Source of the DNA: Methylobacter sp.
Lineage (GTDB): Bacteria > Pseudomonadota > Gammaproteobacteria > Methylococcales > Methylomonadaceae
Reading direction: 5' to 3'
NCBI GenBank assembly: GCA_004299305.1
Contig: SCPZ01000036.1
Span: forward strand, 1 to 64,000
Length of the DNA stretch: 64,000 bases
The notes under the pieces were generated by a model, which was given only the letters and a program-made list of their open reading frames with translations, made no database searches and was not told the DNA's origin. Positions 1 to 9,700 of the stretch are shown here, in pieces (within the stretch, counting starts at the first letter, position 1; each line of letters opens with the position of its first letter). The translations under genes were made by a program, and so were the position numbers.

Positions 1-57
1 CAAGTGTCACATGGAGACTGCTCAATAAAATCAAGTGTTCACATCCCTGTGCTCTGG

Positions 58-80
58 ATTCCGGCAATCCCTGCCGGAAT
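58..80. repeat. short palindromic intergenic repeat
   Basis: Nine-base arms ATTCCGGCA and TGCCGGAAT face each other across a five-base loop. The sequence style is that of dispersed REP-like elements found between genes in many proteobacteria. No gene was found in the first 364 bases, which consist of this element and the repeat cluster that follows. Confidence 0.6.
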
Positions 81-114
81 GACGGTGTACCTCAGGCACT
101 TGTGTATAAAGATG

Positions 115-330
115 AGCGCGCTGCGTGGGAATGCTGCCTGGGCGCGTTGCGCCGCGAGTCACAGTTTCCATACATGACGCAGCGCGTCCACCATTGCATT
201 CCCACGCAGCGCGTGGGAACGAGGGGTATAGTTCCCACGCTCCGGCGTGGGAATTCAGTCTGCAACGCTCCTGCGTTGCGGGACGCTGGAGCGTCTACCA
301 CTGCATTCCCACGCTGGAGCGTGGGAACGA
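115..330. repeat. composite palindromic repeat cluster (BIME-like)
   Basis: Several hairpins share the core TTCCCACGC/GCGTGGGAA, at about 199-219, 231-252 and 306-327. Between them lie smaller palindromes such as GACGCTGGAGCGTC near 281. The stretch 231-330 matches the layout of the element at 6468-6572 on the other side of the kinase gene. The ORF track runs open through this cluster from base 125, but the translation there is repeat-encoded and not part of a protein. Confidence 0.75.
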
Positions 331-364
331 TGCATACAGCGGATGTCCTTGGCAAGGCAAAATC

Positions 365-3300
365 ATGAAGCTGGGTTTAAAACGGAAAATAGTGCTAGTG
401 TTCATCGGTGTGCTGGTAGGGGTGAGCGTGCTGGATGCCTTGCTGGCCTCTTATTTCACCAACCGGCAGAACCAGGATGCCGCTTTTGCCACGCTCAAGC
501 GCGATCTTTTGACTTGGCAGGACGAATTGCAGGAGTTGACCTTGCACATGCGCACAGTGGCGCTGTCTGCTATCGGCGAAACGGTGGTCTTGAATCAGTT
601 GTCCGCACTCAAGGCGCTGGACTATAAATTGGCCGATGCCTTGAACAAGAACAAGGAGGTTAAAGAAGCGGCAAGAACCCTGGCTTTCAGCAAGTCGGTT
701 TTGCTGAACCGCTTGCATCTGGTATTGCGCTCCGGCGGTTTTTCGGCGATTGCGGTTTATATCGACGGCAAGCTGAGCCATCGGGTGTCGGTATCCGAAG
801 TGGGCATGTTCGTGCGGAGGACCGATGGCAGGCAGGCCTGGGTCAAGGCGAGCGCAGACGGCAACGGTAACCTGCCTATCCGCAGTTGGCCGGCCTGGGA
901 AGAAGGGCGAGCGCCCGCTGTTGCCGCTTCGTTAGCGTCGCTGGATAGGCCGCAGGTCGCCTTTACTTATCCTTCGGCGGACAGCATGGTGATCGAGGTG
1001 GCGGTGCCGGTTGAGGGCGTTATTGAGCATTCGCTACAGCAAGGCGAAGCGCAGCCGCCGGAGCTCTCGGTGATCGATCCGCATATTGCCGGTTCGACAA
1101 GCGATGCGTCGATCTTTGGCGCAAACCGACCGTCCTCGCCGTTTGCGATGGTGGTTTTCCAGAGGCGGGTCGATCTGGCCTTTTTGCAGGCGGTTGAACG
1201 GAAAACCGGCATGTGGCCGCTGCTGTTCTCGCCGGATGGTCAATACAGTCAGCAGTTGGGGCCGTTAAATTTAAGCTTGCAGACCTTATTGCCGGAGCTT
1301 GCGGCTGCTCCAGCCGGGATTAAAACGCAAACCGTCGCCACCGGACAAGGTTCGTTTTACGCCGCCGCGTTGCCCTGGCAATTTGAGCGGCAGCCGGGTT
1401 TTGTGCTGGCTTTGGTGGCGTCGCAGGACAGCACTTTGCAAAACATCCGGCAAACAGTGGCGGCTATTTTAACGCTTACCAGCCTGATATTGGCGTTTAG
1501 TATCGGGGTGGGTATATTCTGGGTCGGGCGTTTTATCGATCCTATCATCGTCCTGACCCATGCGGTGAAGGCGATTGGACTGGGGAGCGGGGTAGGGCGG
1601 GATAAGCAGTTCGAATACCGGTTGACAACAGAAAATTTGCGCCCGCTGGCTATCCGGGCTCCCGGCGAAGTCGGCGATTTGGCATGGGCCTTCGATATGA
1701 TGATCACGGAGCTTAAAAAATCGTTCGATACGCTGGAGCAGCGTGTACAAGACCGTACCGTCGAGTCGCTCGCCTTGCAACAAATACTGGAAAAGCAAAA
1801 CCGGAGGCTGGAAAACCAGAGACTTGAGTTGATCGACGGCAACCGCTTGTTGCAGGAAGAAATCGTCGAGCGCAAATCGGCGGAAGCTTTGTTGCGTCTG
1901 CGTGAGCAGGAATTTCGAAGCCTTGCGGAAAACTCGCCGGACAATATCGCCCGTTACGACCGGGAATGCCGCATCAAATATATGAATGCGCGATTGCATG
2001 ACACGCTGGGAATCATCGACGATGCAGTCGCCAGGGCGTGTATCGGCAAGACCCCCGGTGAAGTGTTCCCCGACGGCAGGTTCGACACCTATCAGGAAAG
2101 TCTTAAAAGTGTCATCGAAACCGGGCTGGAGGCCGAGGTTGAACTGATGTTGCCGGATACCGGCGACGGCATCCGCTATCATCTGGTGCGGATGGTGGCG
2201 GAACGGGATCAGCACGGCGAGGTGATGGGCGTACTCATCATGGGCCGCGACATTACCGAACGCAAGAGAAACCAGCGCCGGATGGAACTGCTCGACCGCG
2301 CCATTAACCATTCTTCCGACGGCATATTCCTGATTGACGGGCAGTTTCGTTTCACCTACGTCAACGATACCGCTTGCCGTTCTCTGGGTTACAGCCGGGA
2401 AGAGCTGCTGACCATGGGGCCCTTCGACATCGATCCCGATATTTCGCGCGAGGTTGTTCTGGAGAGAAGAAAGGCAGGCGGCAATGCTTCCTTCGAGACG
2501 CGCCATCGGACACGGAACGGCCGTATTTTTCCTGTCGAAATCAGTGGCAGCCTCTTCGAGGAGGACGGTGAGCTATTTAGCCTAGCTGTGGCGCGGGACA
2601 TCTCCGAGCGCAAACAAATGGAAGACGCCTTGCACAAAAGTCGACAAATTCTGACCGAGGCCCAGCGCATCGCTCATGTCGGGAGTTGGGAATTGGATCT
2701 GGCGGCTAATGGCCTGGTTTGGTCGGATGAAATTTTTCGCATTTTCGAAATTGACCCGGAGCGGTTCGGTGCGTCCTATGAGGCTTTTCTTGAGGTTATT
2801 CACCCCGACGACAGGGAGACTGTCAACCGCGCCTATATCGAGTCTTTGAAACTTAGGGAGCCTTACGAAATCGAGCATCGCCTGCTGATGGCGGACGGGC
2901 GGATTAAGTATGTCCTTGAACGTTGCGAAACCCGTTATGCCGACGACGGTAATCCCCTGTACTCGCTGGGCACCGTGCAGGACATCACCGAGCGTAAGCG
3001 TATGGAAACAGAACTAATCGGTCAGGCGAATTTTCAGCAAACCATGCTGAACGCGATATGCGATGTCGACATGCAACTGATGGTGATCGAGCAGGGGCGT
3101 ATGATCCATGTCGCTAATCGGAAATCGGCTATGGAGTTCGGTTTTACCGATGAAGAACTCGGCGCCTATCCATCGTTCATCGACTTCGTCCACCCTGACG
3201 ACCGGGCGCGGGTGATCGATTACCATGTTCGCCGCGAGGCCGGCGAGGAGGTTCCTACCAACTATGAGCTGAGTTTAGTTACGCACAACGGCGAGCGGCG

Positions 3301-6300
3301 CGAATACGAGATCTCCGTCGCTGTGGTGCCGGGCACCGTCCCCGTTCGCACGATCAGCATCAGCAAAAACATCACTGAACGCAAGCGGATGGAAAAAGAA
3401 CTGGTCAAGCAGGCGAATTTCCAGAAAACCATACTGAACGCGATATGCGATGTCGGTATGCAGGTGATGGTGATTGAGGAGGACCGCATTATCCATGTCG
3501 ACAATCGGCAATTGGCGTGGGAGTTCGGTTTTTCCGACGATGAACTCGGCACCTATCCAATGCTAGCCGACATTATTCATCCTGACGACAGGGTGCGGGT
3601 GATGGATTACCATGTTCGCCGGATAGCCGGTGAGGCGGTTCCTTCCAGCTATGAACTGGGTTTGATCACGCGCGATGGCGAGCGGCGCGAATATGAGACC
3701 TCCGTCGCTATTGTGCCGAATACCGATCCAGTCCGCATGATCACCGTCGGCAAGGATATTTCCGAACGCAAACGCATGGAAAAAGCGCTTGCCGAGCGCG
3801 AACGGGAACTTCGGGCTTTGGCGGAATCCTCACCGGGTATGATGGGCAGTTTTCATTTCCGACCGGACGGCTCGGTTTGTATGCCTTATGTATCTGCGAA
3901 TATTTGGGAGCTGTTCGGCCTGCGCCCGGAAGATGTCGCCGATAATGCAGAATCCCTTATGGCGTTAAATCATCCCGCCGATGCCCAACGGGTTAATGAG
4001 GCTATCGCCGAATCGGCCCGCACCATGACCACATGGCATATGGAATACCGGATTTTGCATCCCACTCGCGGGGAACGCTGGATGGAAGGCAATACCAACC
4101 CGGAACTTCACCCGGACGGCGGCATTGTCTGGTACGGATATGTTCACGACATCACCGAACGCAAACAGGCCGAGGAGGAGAAACGGCGCTTGATCGATAT
4201 TCTGGAACAATCCGCCGATTTTATCGGCAGTTCGGATATGCAAGGCAATCTGCTCTACCACAACCGTGCGGCGCGGCGCATGATCGGGCTGCCGGACGAT
4301 GTCGACCTGTCCGCTACGCATATTTCCGATATGCATCCGGCCTGGGCGGCGAAACTGATTCAGGAAACCGGTCTTCCCGCAGTGCTGGAACAGGGTATAT
4401 GGCGTGGCGACAATGCACTGTTGCACCGTGACGGTTGGGAAATTCCGGTTTCCCAGTTGCTGATGCTGCATCGGGATAGCGATGGTAAACCTGAGTTTAT
4501 GGCCACCATCATACAGGACATCACCGAACGCAAACGCGCCGAGGATGAAATCCGCGCCCTCAATGCCAATCTTGAACTGCGGGTGTTGGAGCGCACCGAA
4601 GAGCTTCGTCGGCAGACGCGATACCTGAGGACGATGATCGATACGCTGCCTATGATGGCTTGGTTGAAAGATACCGACAGTCGCTTCCTGGTTGTCAACC
4701 AAGCTTTGGCAATTGCTTGTTCCCATAGCGTGGATGACTTGGTCGGCAAGTCCGACCTGGATGTCTGTCCGCGTGAGCTGGCTGAGGCTTACCGCGCCGA
4801 CGATGCTGAGGTGATGGCGACCGGTCAGCGTAAGTCATTGGAAGAGCCCTTTTTCGATGCGCACAACGGCGCTATCTGGATAGAAACCTTCAAGGCCCCT
4901 GTGGTGGATGAGGATGGCCGGGTGTTGGGCACGGTGGGCGTCGCCCGCGACATTAGCGAGCGCAAAGCGGTGGAGGCTGCGCGGGAATCTGCATTGGCCG
5001 AGGCGGAGCGGCTGGTGCGCTTGCGTAGCGAATTTATGGCGCGGATGAGCCATGAGCTGCGTACGCCGCTGAACGGTATTCTGGGCTACACCCAGGTATT
5101 GCAGGCGGAAAACAGGCTGAACGAACGCCAAACCGGGATGGTAGGGGTGATACAAAAGAGCGGCGAACATTTACTGAACCTGATCAACGATATTCTGGAT
5201 TTTGCCAAAATTGAAGCCGGCAAGCAGGGACTGAGTCTGGGCAATGTTCATTTACCGCAATTCCTGTGCAATCTCGGCGACATTATCAGCGTCAGGGCGG
5301 AACAAAAGCAGCTGGCTTTTGTTTGCGACATCGCAGCGGATGTGCCCGAAGGGATACGCGCCGACGAGACGCGGTTAAGGCAGGTATTGCTCAATTTGTT
5401 GTCCAATGCGGTTAAATACACTGAGCAAGGCCAAATCCGGTTACGGGTGACGGCATTGGAAAAATCCTCTCCTGGGGGCGAGCCGTGCCGTTTGCGCTTT
5501 GAAGTACAAGACAGCGGTATCGGTATCGAGACCGGGCAACTGGAAACTATTTTCAAGCCTTTCGAGCAGGCGGCGAACCAGCAGTATAGCGGAGGCGGCA
5601 CCGGCTTGGGCTTGGTGATCAGTCGCGAGCTGGTCAGGTTGATGGGTAGTGAGATTTTTGTCAGCAGTAAAGTCGGCAAGGGCAGCTCTTTTTGGTTTGA
5701 TCTTGATGCGGCGGTTGTCGATGTTTGTGGGGGTATGATGCCTGTCGAACAGCAGGTTACAGGGTATCGTGGGCCACGTCAGCGGGTGCTGGTGGTGGAC
5801 GATACCGAGGTAAACCGGGCATTGTTGCTCGATATGCTCAGCCGCGTAGGTTTCGAGGTTGTCGGGGCGGCCAACGGCAGGGCATGTCTGGATAGCGCCA
5901 AAACTCAACTACCGGATTTGATCCTGCTGGATATGGTCATGCCGGAAATGGACGGGCTGGAAGCGGCACGCTGTCTACGGAGCCTGCCGGGTTTAGGGCA
6001 AACGCCGATTATCGCTGTTTCGTCCAGCGCCTCCGGCATAGATGTTGCCGAAGCTATGGATGCCGGTGTCAGCGCGTTTTTGTCTAAGCCTATCAAGATG
6101 AAAAGGATGATGGCGCAAATCGGGGGACTGTTAAATCTCGACTGGATTTATGCGCTGCCCGAAGCCGAACCGGCGCCGCAATCTAAGCCGGATGAATGGT
6201 TGGATGCACCGCCTATGGAGGACATGCAGGTTTTGCATCAATTGGCGCTGGAAGGCAGTATGAAGGATATTATTCATCAAACTGTACATTTGGAGGAACT

Positions 6301-6430
6301 TGACGAGCGCTATCGTCCATTCGCCGAGCAGTTGCGCAAGTTGTCCCAAGATTACCAATCCAAAGCTGTTTTGGATTTGGTGGAACGTTATATCAATATT
6401 CAGCCGCAGATTGACACCGATGAACACTGA
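365..6430 (+). CDS. multi-PAS hybrid sensor histidine kinase
   Basis: Membrane sensor kinase of 2021 residues. I start it at the ATG at 365 because the protein then opens with MKLGLKRK and a membrane segment; the 80 upstream codons of the track ORF are repeat sequence. Order seen: TM1 (about 7-30), a large periplasmic region, TM2 (about 364-390), HAMP, coiled coil, eight PAS units (about 513-1536), each ending in a D-I-T/S-E-R-K type motif, then a HisKA domain with SHELRTPLNG (His about 1563), an HATPase domain with NLLSNAVKYTEQG and GTGLGL, and a receiver domain with phospho-acceptor Asp about 1856 in LLLDMVMPEMDG. The C-terminal 100 residues are unassigned. Kinase and receiver residues look intact. 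The ligand is unknown. The next gene starts with a receiver domain and may be its partner. Confidence 0.9.
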   Translation: MKLGLKRKIVLVFIGVLVGVSVLDALLASYFTNRQNQDAAFATLKRDLLTWQDELQELTLHMRTVALSAIGETVVLNQLSALKALDYKLADALNKNKEVKEAARTLAFSKSVLLNRLHLVLRSGGFSAIAVYIDGKLSHRVSVSEVGMFVRRTDGRQAWVKASADGNGNLPIRSWPAWEEGRAPAVAASLASLDRPQVAFTYPSADSMVIEVAVPVEGVIEHSLQQGEAQPPELSVIDPHIAGSTSDASIFGANRPSSPFAMVVFQRRVDLAFLQAVERKTGMWPLLFSPDGQYSQQLGPLNLSLQTLLPELAAAPAGIKTQTVATGQGSFYAAALPWQFERQPGFVLALVASQDSTLQNIRQTVAAILTLTSLILAFSIGVGIFWVGRFIDPIIVLTHAVKAIGLGSGVGRDKQFEYRLTTENLRPLAIRAPGEVGDLAWAFDMMITELKKSFDTLEQRVQDRTVESLALQQILEKQNRRLENQRLELIDGNRLLQEEIVERKSAEALLRLREQEFRSLAENSPDNIARYDRECRIKYMNARLHDTLGIIDDAVARACIGKTPGEVFPDGRFDTYQESLKSVIETGLEAEVELMLPDTGDGIRYHLVRMVAERDQHGEVMGVLIMGRDITERKRNQRRMELLDRAINHSSDGIFLIDGQFRFTYVNDTACRSLGYSREELLTMGPFDIDPDISREVVLERRKAGGNASFETRHRTRNGRIFPVEISGSLFEEDGELFSLAVARDISERKQMEDALHKSRQILTEAQRIAHVGSWELDLAANGLVWSDEIFRIFEIDPERFGASYEAFLEVIHPDDRETVNRAYIESLKLREPYEIEHRLLMADGRIKYVLERCETRYADDGNPLYSLGTVQDITERKRMETELIGQANFQQTMLNAICDVDMQLMVIEQGRMIHVANRKSAMEFGFTDEELGAYPSFIDFVHPDDRARVIDYHVRREAGEEVPTNYELSLVTHNGERREYEISVAVVPGTVPVRTISISKNITERKRMEKELVKQANFQKTILNAICDVGMQVMVIEEDRIIHVDNRQLAWEFGFSDDELGTYPMLADIIHPDDRVRVMDYHVRRIAGEAVPSSYELGLITRDGERREYETSVAIVPNTDPVRMITVGKDISERKRMEKALAERERELRALAESSPGMMGSFHFRPDGSVCMPYVSANIWELFGLRPEDVADNAESLMALNHPADAQRVNEAIAESARTMTTWHMEYRILHPTRGERWMEGNTNPELHPDGGIVWYGYVHDITERKQAEEEKRRLIDILEQSADFIGSSDMQGNLLYHNRAARRMIGLPDDVDLSATHISDMHPAWAAKLIQETGLPAVLEQGIWRGDNALLHRDGWEIPVSQLLMLHRDSDGKPEFMATIIQDITERKRAEDEIRALNANLELRVLERTEELRRQTRYLRTMIDTLPMMAWLKDTDSRFLVVNQALAIACSHSVDDLVGKSDLDVCPRELAEAYRADDAEVMATGQRKSLEEPFFDAHNGAIWIETFKAPVVDEDGRVLGTVGVARDISERKAVEAARESALAEAERLVRLRSEFMARMSHELRTPLNGILGYTQVLQAENRLNERQTGMVGVIQKSGEHLLNLINDILDFAKIEAGKQGLSLGNVHLPQFLCNLGDIISVRAEQKQLAFVCDIAADVPEGIRADETRLRQVLLNLLSNAVKYTEQGQIRLRVTALEKSSPGGEPCRLRFEVQDSGIGIETGQLETIFKPFEQAANQQYSGGGTGLGLVISRELVRLMGSEIFVSSKVGKGSSFWFDLDAAVVDVCGGMMPVEQQVTGYRGPRQRVLVVDDTEVNRALLLDMLSRVGFEVVGAANGRACLDSAKTQLPDLILLDMVMPEMDGLEAARCLRSLPGLGQTPIIAVSSSASGIDVAEAMDAGVSAFLSKPIKMKRMMAQIGGLLNLDWIYALPEAEPAPQSKPDEWLDAPPMEDMQVLHQLALEGSMKDIIHQTVHLEELDERYRPFAEQLRKLSQDYQSKAVLDLVERYINIQPQIDTDEH
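3002..3775 (+). repeat. tandem duplication of one PAS unit inside the kinase gene
   Basis: Two adjacent PAS modules are each exactly 387 bases (129 codons): 3002-3388 and 3389-3775. Both begin M-E-x-E-L followed by QANFQ and share AICDV, HPDDR and YHVRR motifs in register. The other six PAS units are much less alike. This shows a recent in-frame module duplication. Confidence 0.85.
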
Positions 6431-6467
6431 TAAACTGAAATATAAAGAATTGCTCTCGTTCGTTATC

Positions 6468-6572
6468 GTTCCCACGCTCCGGCGTGGGAATGCATTCGGC
6501 AATGCTCCAGCGTTGCCAGTCGTGACGCTGGAGCGTCACGTACTGCATTCCCACGCCGGAGCGTGGGAACGA
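6468..6572. repeat. composite palindromic repeat (second copy of BIME-like unit)
   Basis: Outer hairpins GTTCCCACGC/GCGTGGGAAT at 6468-6491 and TTCCCACGC/GCGTGGGAA near 6547-6570 bracket inner palindromes, among them GTGACGCTGGAGCGTCAC. Its organisation repeats that of 231-330, so the kinase gene is flanked by two copies. Confidence 0.75.
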
Positions 6573-6614
6573 TGTATACACAAGCGTCTACGGGCTGGCG
6601 TCATACCGATAGGC

Positions 6615-6647
6615 AGACCTTCCAGGTTTTTAAAACCTGGAAGGTCT
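6615..6647. repeat. 33-base perfect palindrome, copy 1
   Basis: Arms AGACCTTCCAGGTTTT and its exact complement, 16 bases each, flank one central T. An identical 33-base copy lies at 24492-24524 in the nifH upstream region. Confidence 0.85.
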
Positions 6648-6739
6648 AACTTGCAATGTTCTGAGCAGGCGGAACGTCCGGCCTACACCTGTGTCGATCT
6701 GCGGCTAAATAGTTACAACCTTTGGACCGGGAGTGAGTT

Positions 6740-9700
6740 ATGAGCAGAGTAACGGCCTCAGCCGATAAACCTGTCATTTTAATTGTCGACGATACTCCGG
6801 TTAACCTGGGGGTAGTGGTGGATGGCCTGGAAAATCGGGGCTATCGCTTACTGATAGCCCAAGACGGCGTAGAAGGCTTGAAACGTGCGGCTTTTGTAAA
6901 ACCGAACTTGATTTTGCTGGATGTGCTGATGCCGGGCTTGGACGGTTTCGAGGTCTGTCGTCGCTTAAAGGCGAATGCCGAGACCGCAGATATACCGGTG
7001 ATTTTTATGACCGCACTGGTCGAGAGCGAACATAAAATCACCGGTTTCAAGGCGGGCGGCGTCGACTACCTGACTAAGCCTATGCAGATTGACGAAGTTA
7101 TCGCACGGGTCGGTACGCATCTGAATTTGAGAGCCATGCAACGGCAATTACAGTTACAGAATGTGCAATTGCAAAGGCAACAGGAGGAACTGGAGCATAA
7201 GGTTGTGCAACGTACCGCTGAGCTCAGCGCCAGTAACAGTCTACTGCGTGAGGAAATCGAGGAGCGTAAACGGGTCGAAAAAACCATGAAGTTTATTGCC
7301 CAGCGAGGCTGGATGGATGGCGGCGAGTCGTTTTTGTCCGCGCTGGCTCGGTATCTGGGCCGGTTACTGGGGGTGGATTATGTGATTATCGATAAACTGG
7401 CCGCAGACCCGAGCTATGCCGAGACGGTTGCGATTTACGCCAAGGGCGAGGCGCTTCCCAATATGCAATACCGTCTCGAAGACACGCCTTGCGAGAATGT
7501 GATAGCGGGTGGCTTGTGCTGTTATTCGGCGAATGTGCAACAGCAGTTTCCTAAAGATAGCCTGCTGGCCGATATGCAAGTTGAAAGCTATATCGGCCTT
7601 CCGCTTTGGGATTCCACCGGCAAAGTCATCGGCCTGATTGCGGTGATGGACGGCAAGCCGATACACAATGAGCTTGCCGTTACCTCTATCCTGCAACTGG
7701 TGGCGACCGGCGCTGCGGCGGAACTGAAGCGGAGGCAGTCGGAACAGGCGGTAGCCGAGTCGAGGCAGTTTTTGAGCCGGGTGATCGATACTATGGCCGA
7801 TCCGGTGTTCGTCAAGGATAGGAAGCATCGCTGGATTTTGCTCAATCAGGCTTTTTGCGAATTCGTCGGTCATCCGATGGAATTCCTGCTTGGCAAGTCC
7901 GACTTCGACCTTTTCCCGGATAGTCAAGCCAGTTCGCACTGGGCTGTCGATGAGGCGGTGTTCATCAGCGGCGAAGAGCAGGTCAACGAGGAAGAATTAA
8001 CCGGTCACGACGGTATTATTCATACCATCGTGACTAAAAAAACCTGCTATTCCGATGACATTGGGCGTCAATTCCTGGTGGGCATTATCCTGGACATTTC
8101 CGAGCGCAAGCAAATGGAAACGGAGCTGCGGCAACGGGAACAGGAATTTCGGGTATTGGTGGAAAACTCGCCCGACCCGATCTTTCGTTACGACAGGGAG
8201 GGTCGCCGTATTTATGCCAACCCGGCAGTGGAAAGGCTGGTCGGACGACCTGCTGACGAACTGATGAACAGGATGCCGTCGGATAGGTCGGTGCTCAGCG
8301 CGACCGAAGGGGAAAAGCTGGTGCAGGCGATCAGGCAGGTGCTGGAAACAGGCTTGACCGCCGAGAGCGAGGTGGAGTTTGTCAACAGCGATGGACAGTT
8401 GAATTACTTTCATAACCGCTATGCGCCTGAGTTCGGTGCGCTGGGTGAAGTGGTTGGGGTGATTTCAATTGCCCGAGACATTACCGAACGTAAGTTGGCG
8501 GAGAATTTGCTATATCAGCGCGAGCGCGAATTACGGACGCTGGTGGAAAACCTGCCGACTATGGTGGTGCGCTATGACCGCAATTTTCGTCGTACTTATG
8601 TCAATCCGGTTTATCTGCAAATTACCGGCCGAGCCGAATCGGAAATATTCGACAACCATCTTAGCGAATCATGGCGGGCCACCAATATTTCCGCAGATTC
8701 CTATGCGGCTATCCTGGCTGAGGTGATGAGCAACGGTATAAAAACCGAGGTATCGTTGGAATGGACTGACGGCGACGGTCGTCTGGTTAGTCATGCGATG
8801 AAAATAGTGCCGGAATACGATGTCGACGGCCATATCAATAGCGTGTTGGCCTTGGGTTTCGATTTAAGCGATCGCCGTCAGCAACAAATTCTTGAAGCTA
8901 ACCGCCAGCGGGTGTTCGAGAAAATGGCGCACGGCGACAATCTTCACGGCATTCTGGAGCAGGTGGCTTTGTATGTCGAATCCTCAAGGTCCGGGCGGCG
9001 CTGCGGTATTTTGTTGCTGGATGAGGATAAAAAACACTTGCAAATTGTGGCCGCGCCTTCGTTTCCGAAGACGCATAGAGCAACGTTTAGTCCGCAGATG
9101 CTGGACGAAGAAACCGGGCGTTGTCACGGCTGGGTTGCTTCGGCCTTACGTGGCGAAAGGGTCATTGTGAAAAATATGGCAAAGCATCCGTGCCAGTCGC
9201 TTTGCCGACGGTTTATTCGCGAAAGCGGGGCGGTTGCCTGCTGGTCGGAACCGATTTTGTCTTCATCCAATCAATTGCTGGGGGTGGTAACGCTTTATAT
9301 CAATCAGGTTGGCGAGCCTAACGATGCCGATTTGGCCTTATTGCTGCAAGCCGGGCATTTAAGCTCCATCGCTATCGAACGCAAACGCATCGAACAGCAA
9401 ATGTACCGCCAAGCCAGCTACGACCAGCTGACCGGCTTGCCGAACCGGCGCTTGTTCGGCAACCGTTTGCGTGAGGAGATAGCTAAGGCCGAACGCGGCG
9501 TTTATAGCTTGGCGGTATTGTTTATCGATTTGGATCGTTTCAAGGAAGTCAACGATACCTTGGGTCATGAGAACGGCGACGAGTTGTTGGTGGAAGCGGC
9601 GAGCCGCATTCGTTCATGTGTTCGGGAATCGGATACCGTAGCGCGATTGGGCGGCGATGAATTTGTGGTGATTTTGCCTAAAGTCGACGAAAGCGTTCCG

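Noticed and set aside
115-330. Repeated GCGTGGGAA/TTCCCACGC units looked like a CRISPR array
   Set aside because: The units are palindromic, irregularly spaced and inverted relative to each other, with no unique spacers and no cas gene nearby.
125-364. Extension of the hybrid kinase ORF upstream to base 125
   Set aside because: These codons are inside the palindromic repeat cluster; a normal membrane-protein start exists at 365.
1469-2506. 345-aa minus-strand ORF
   Set aside because: It is a shadow of the kinase gene on the other strand, with no ribosome site or family pattern.
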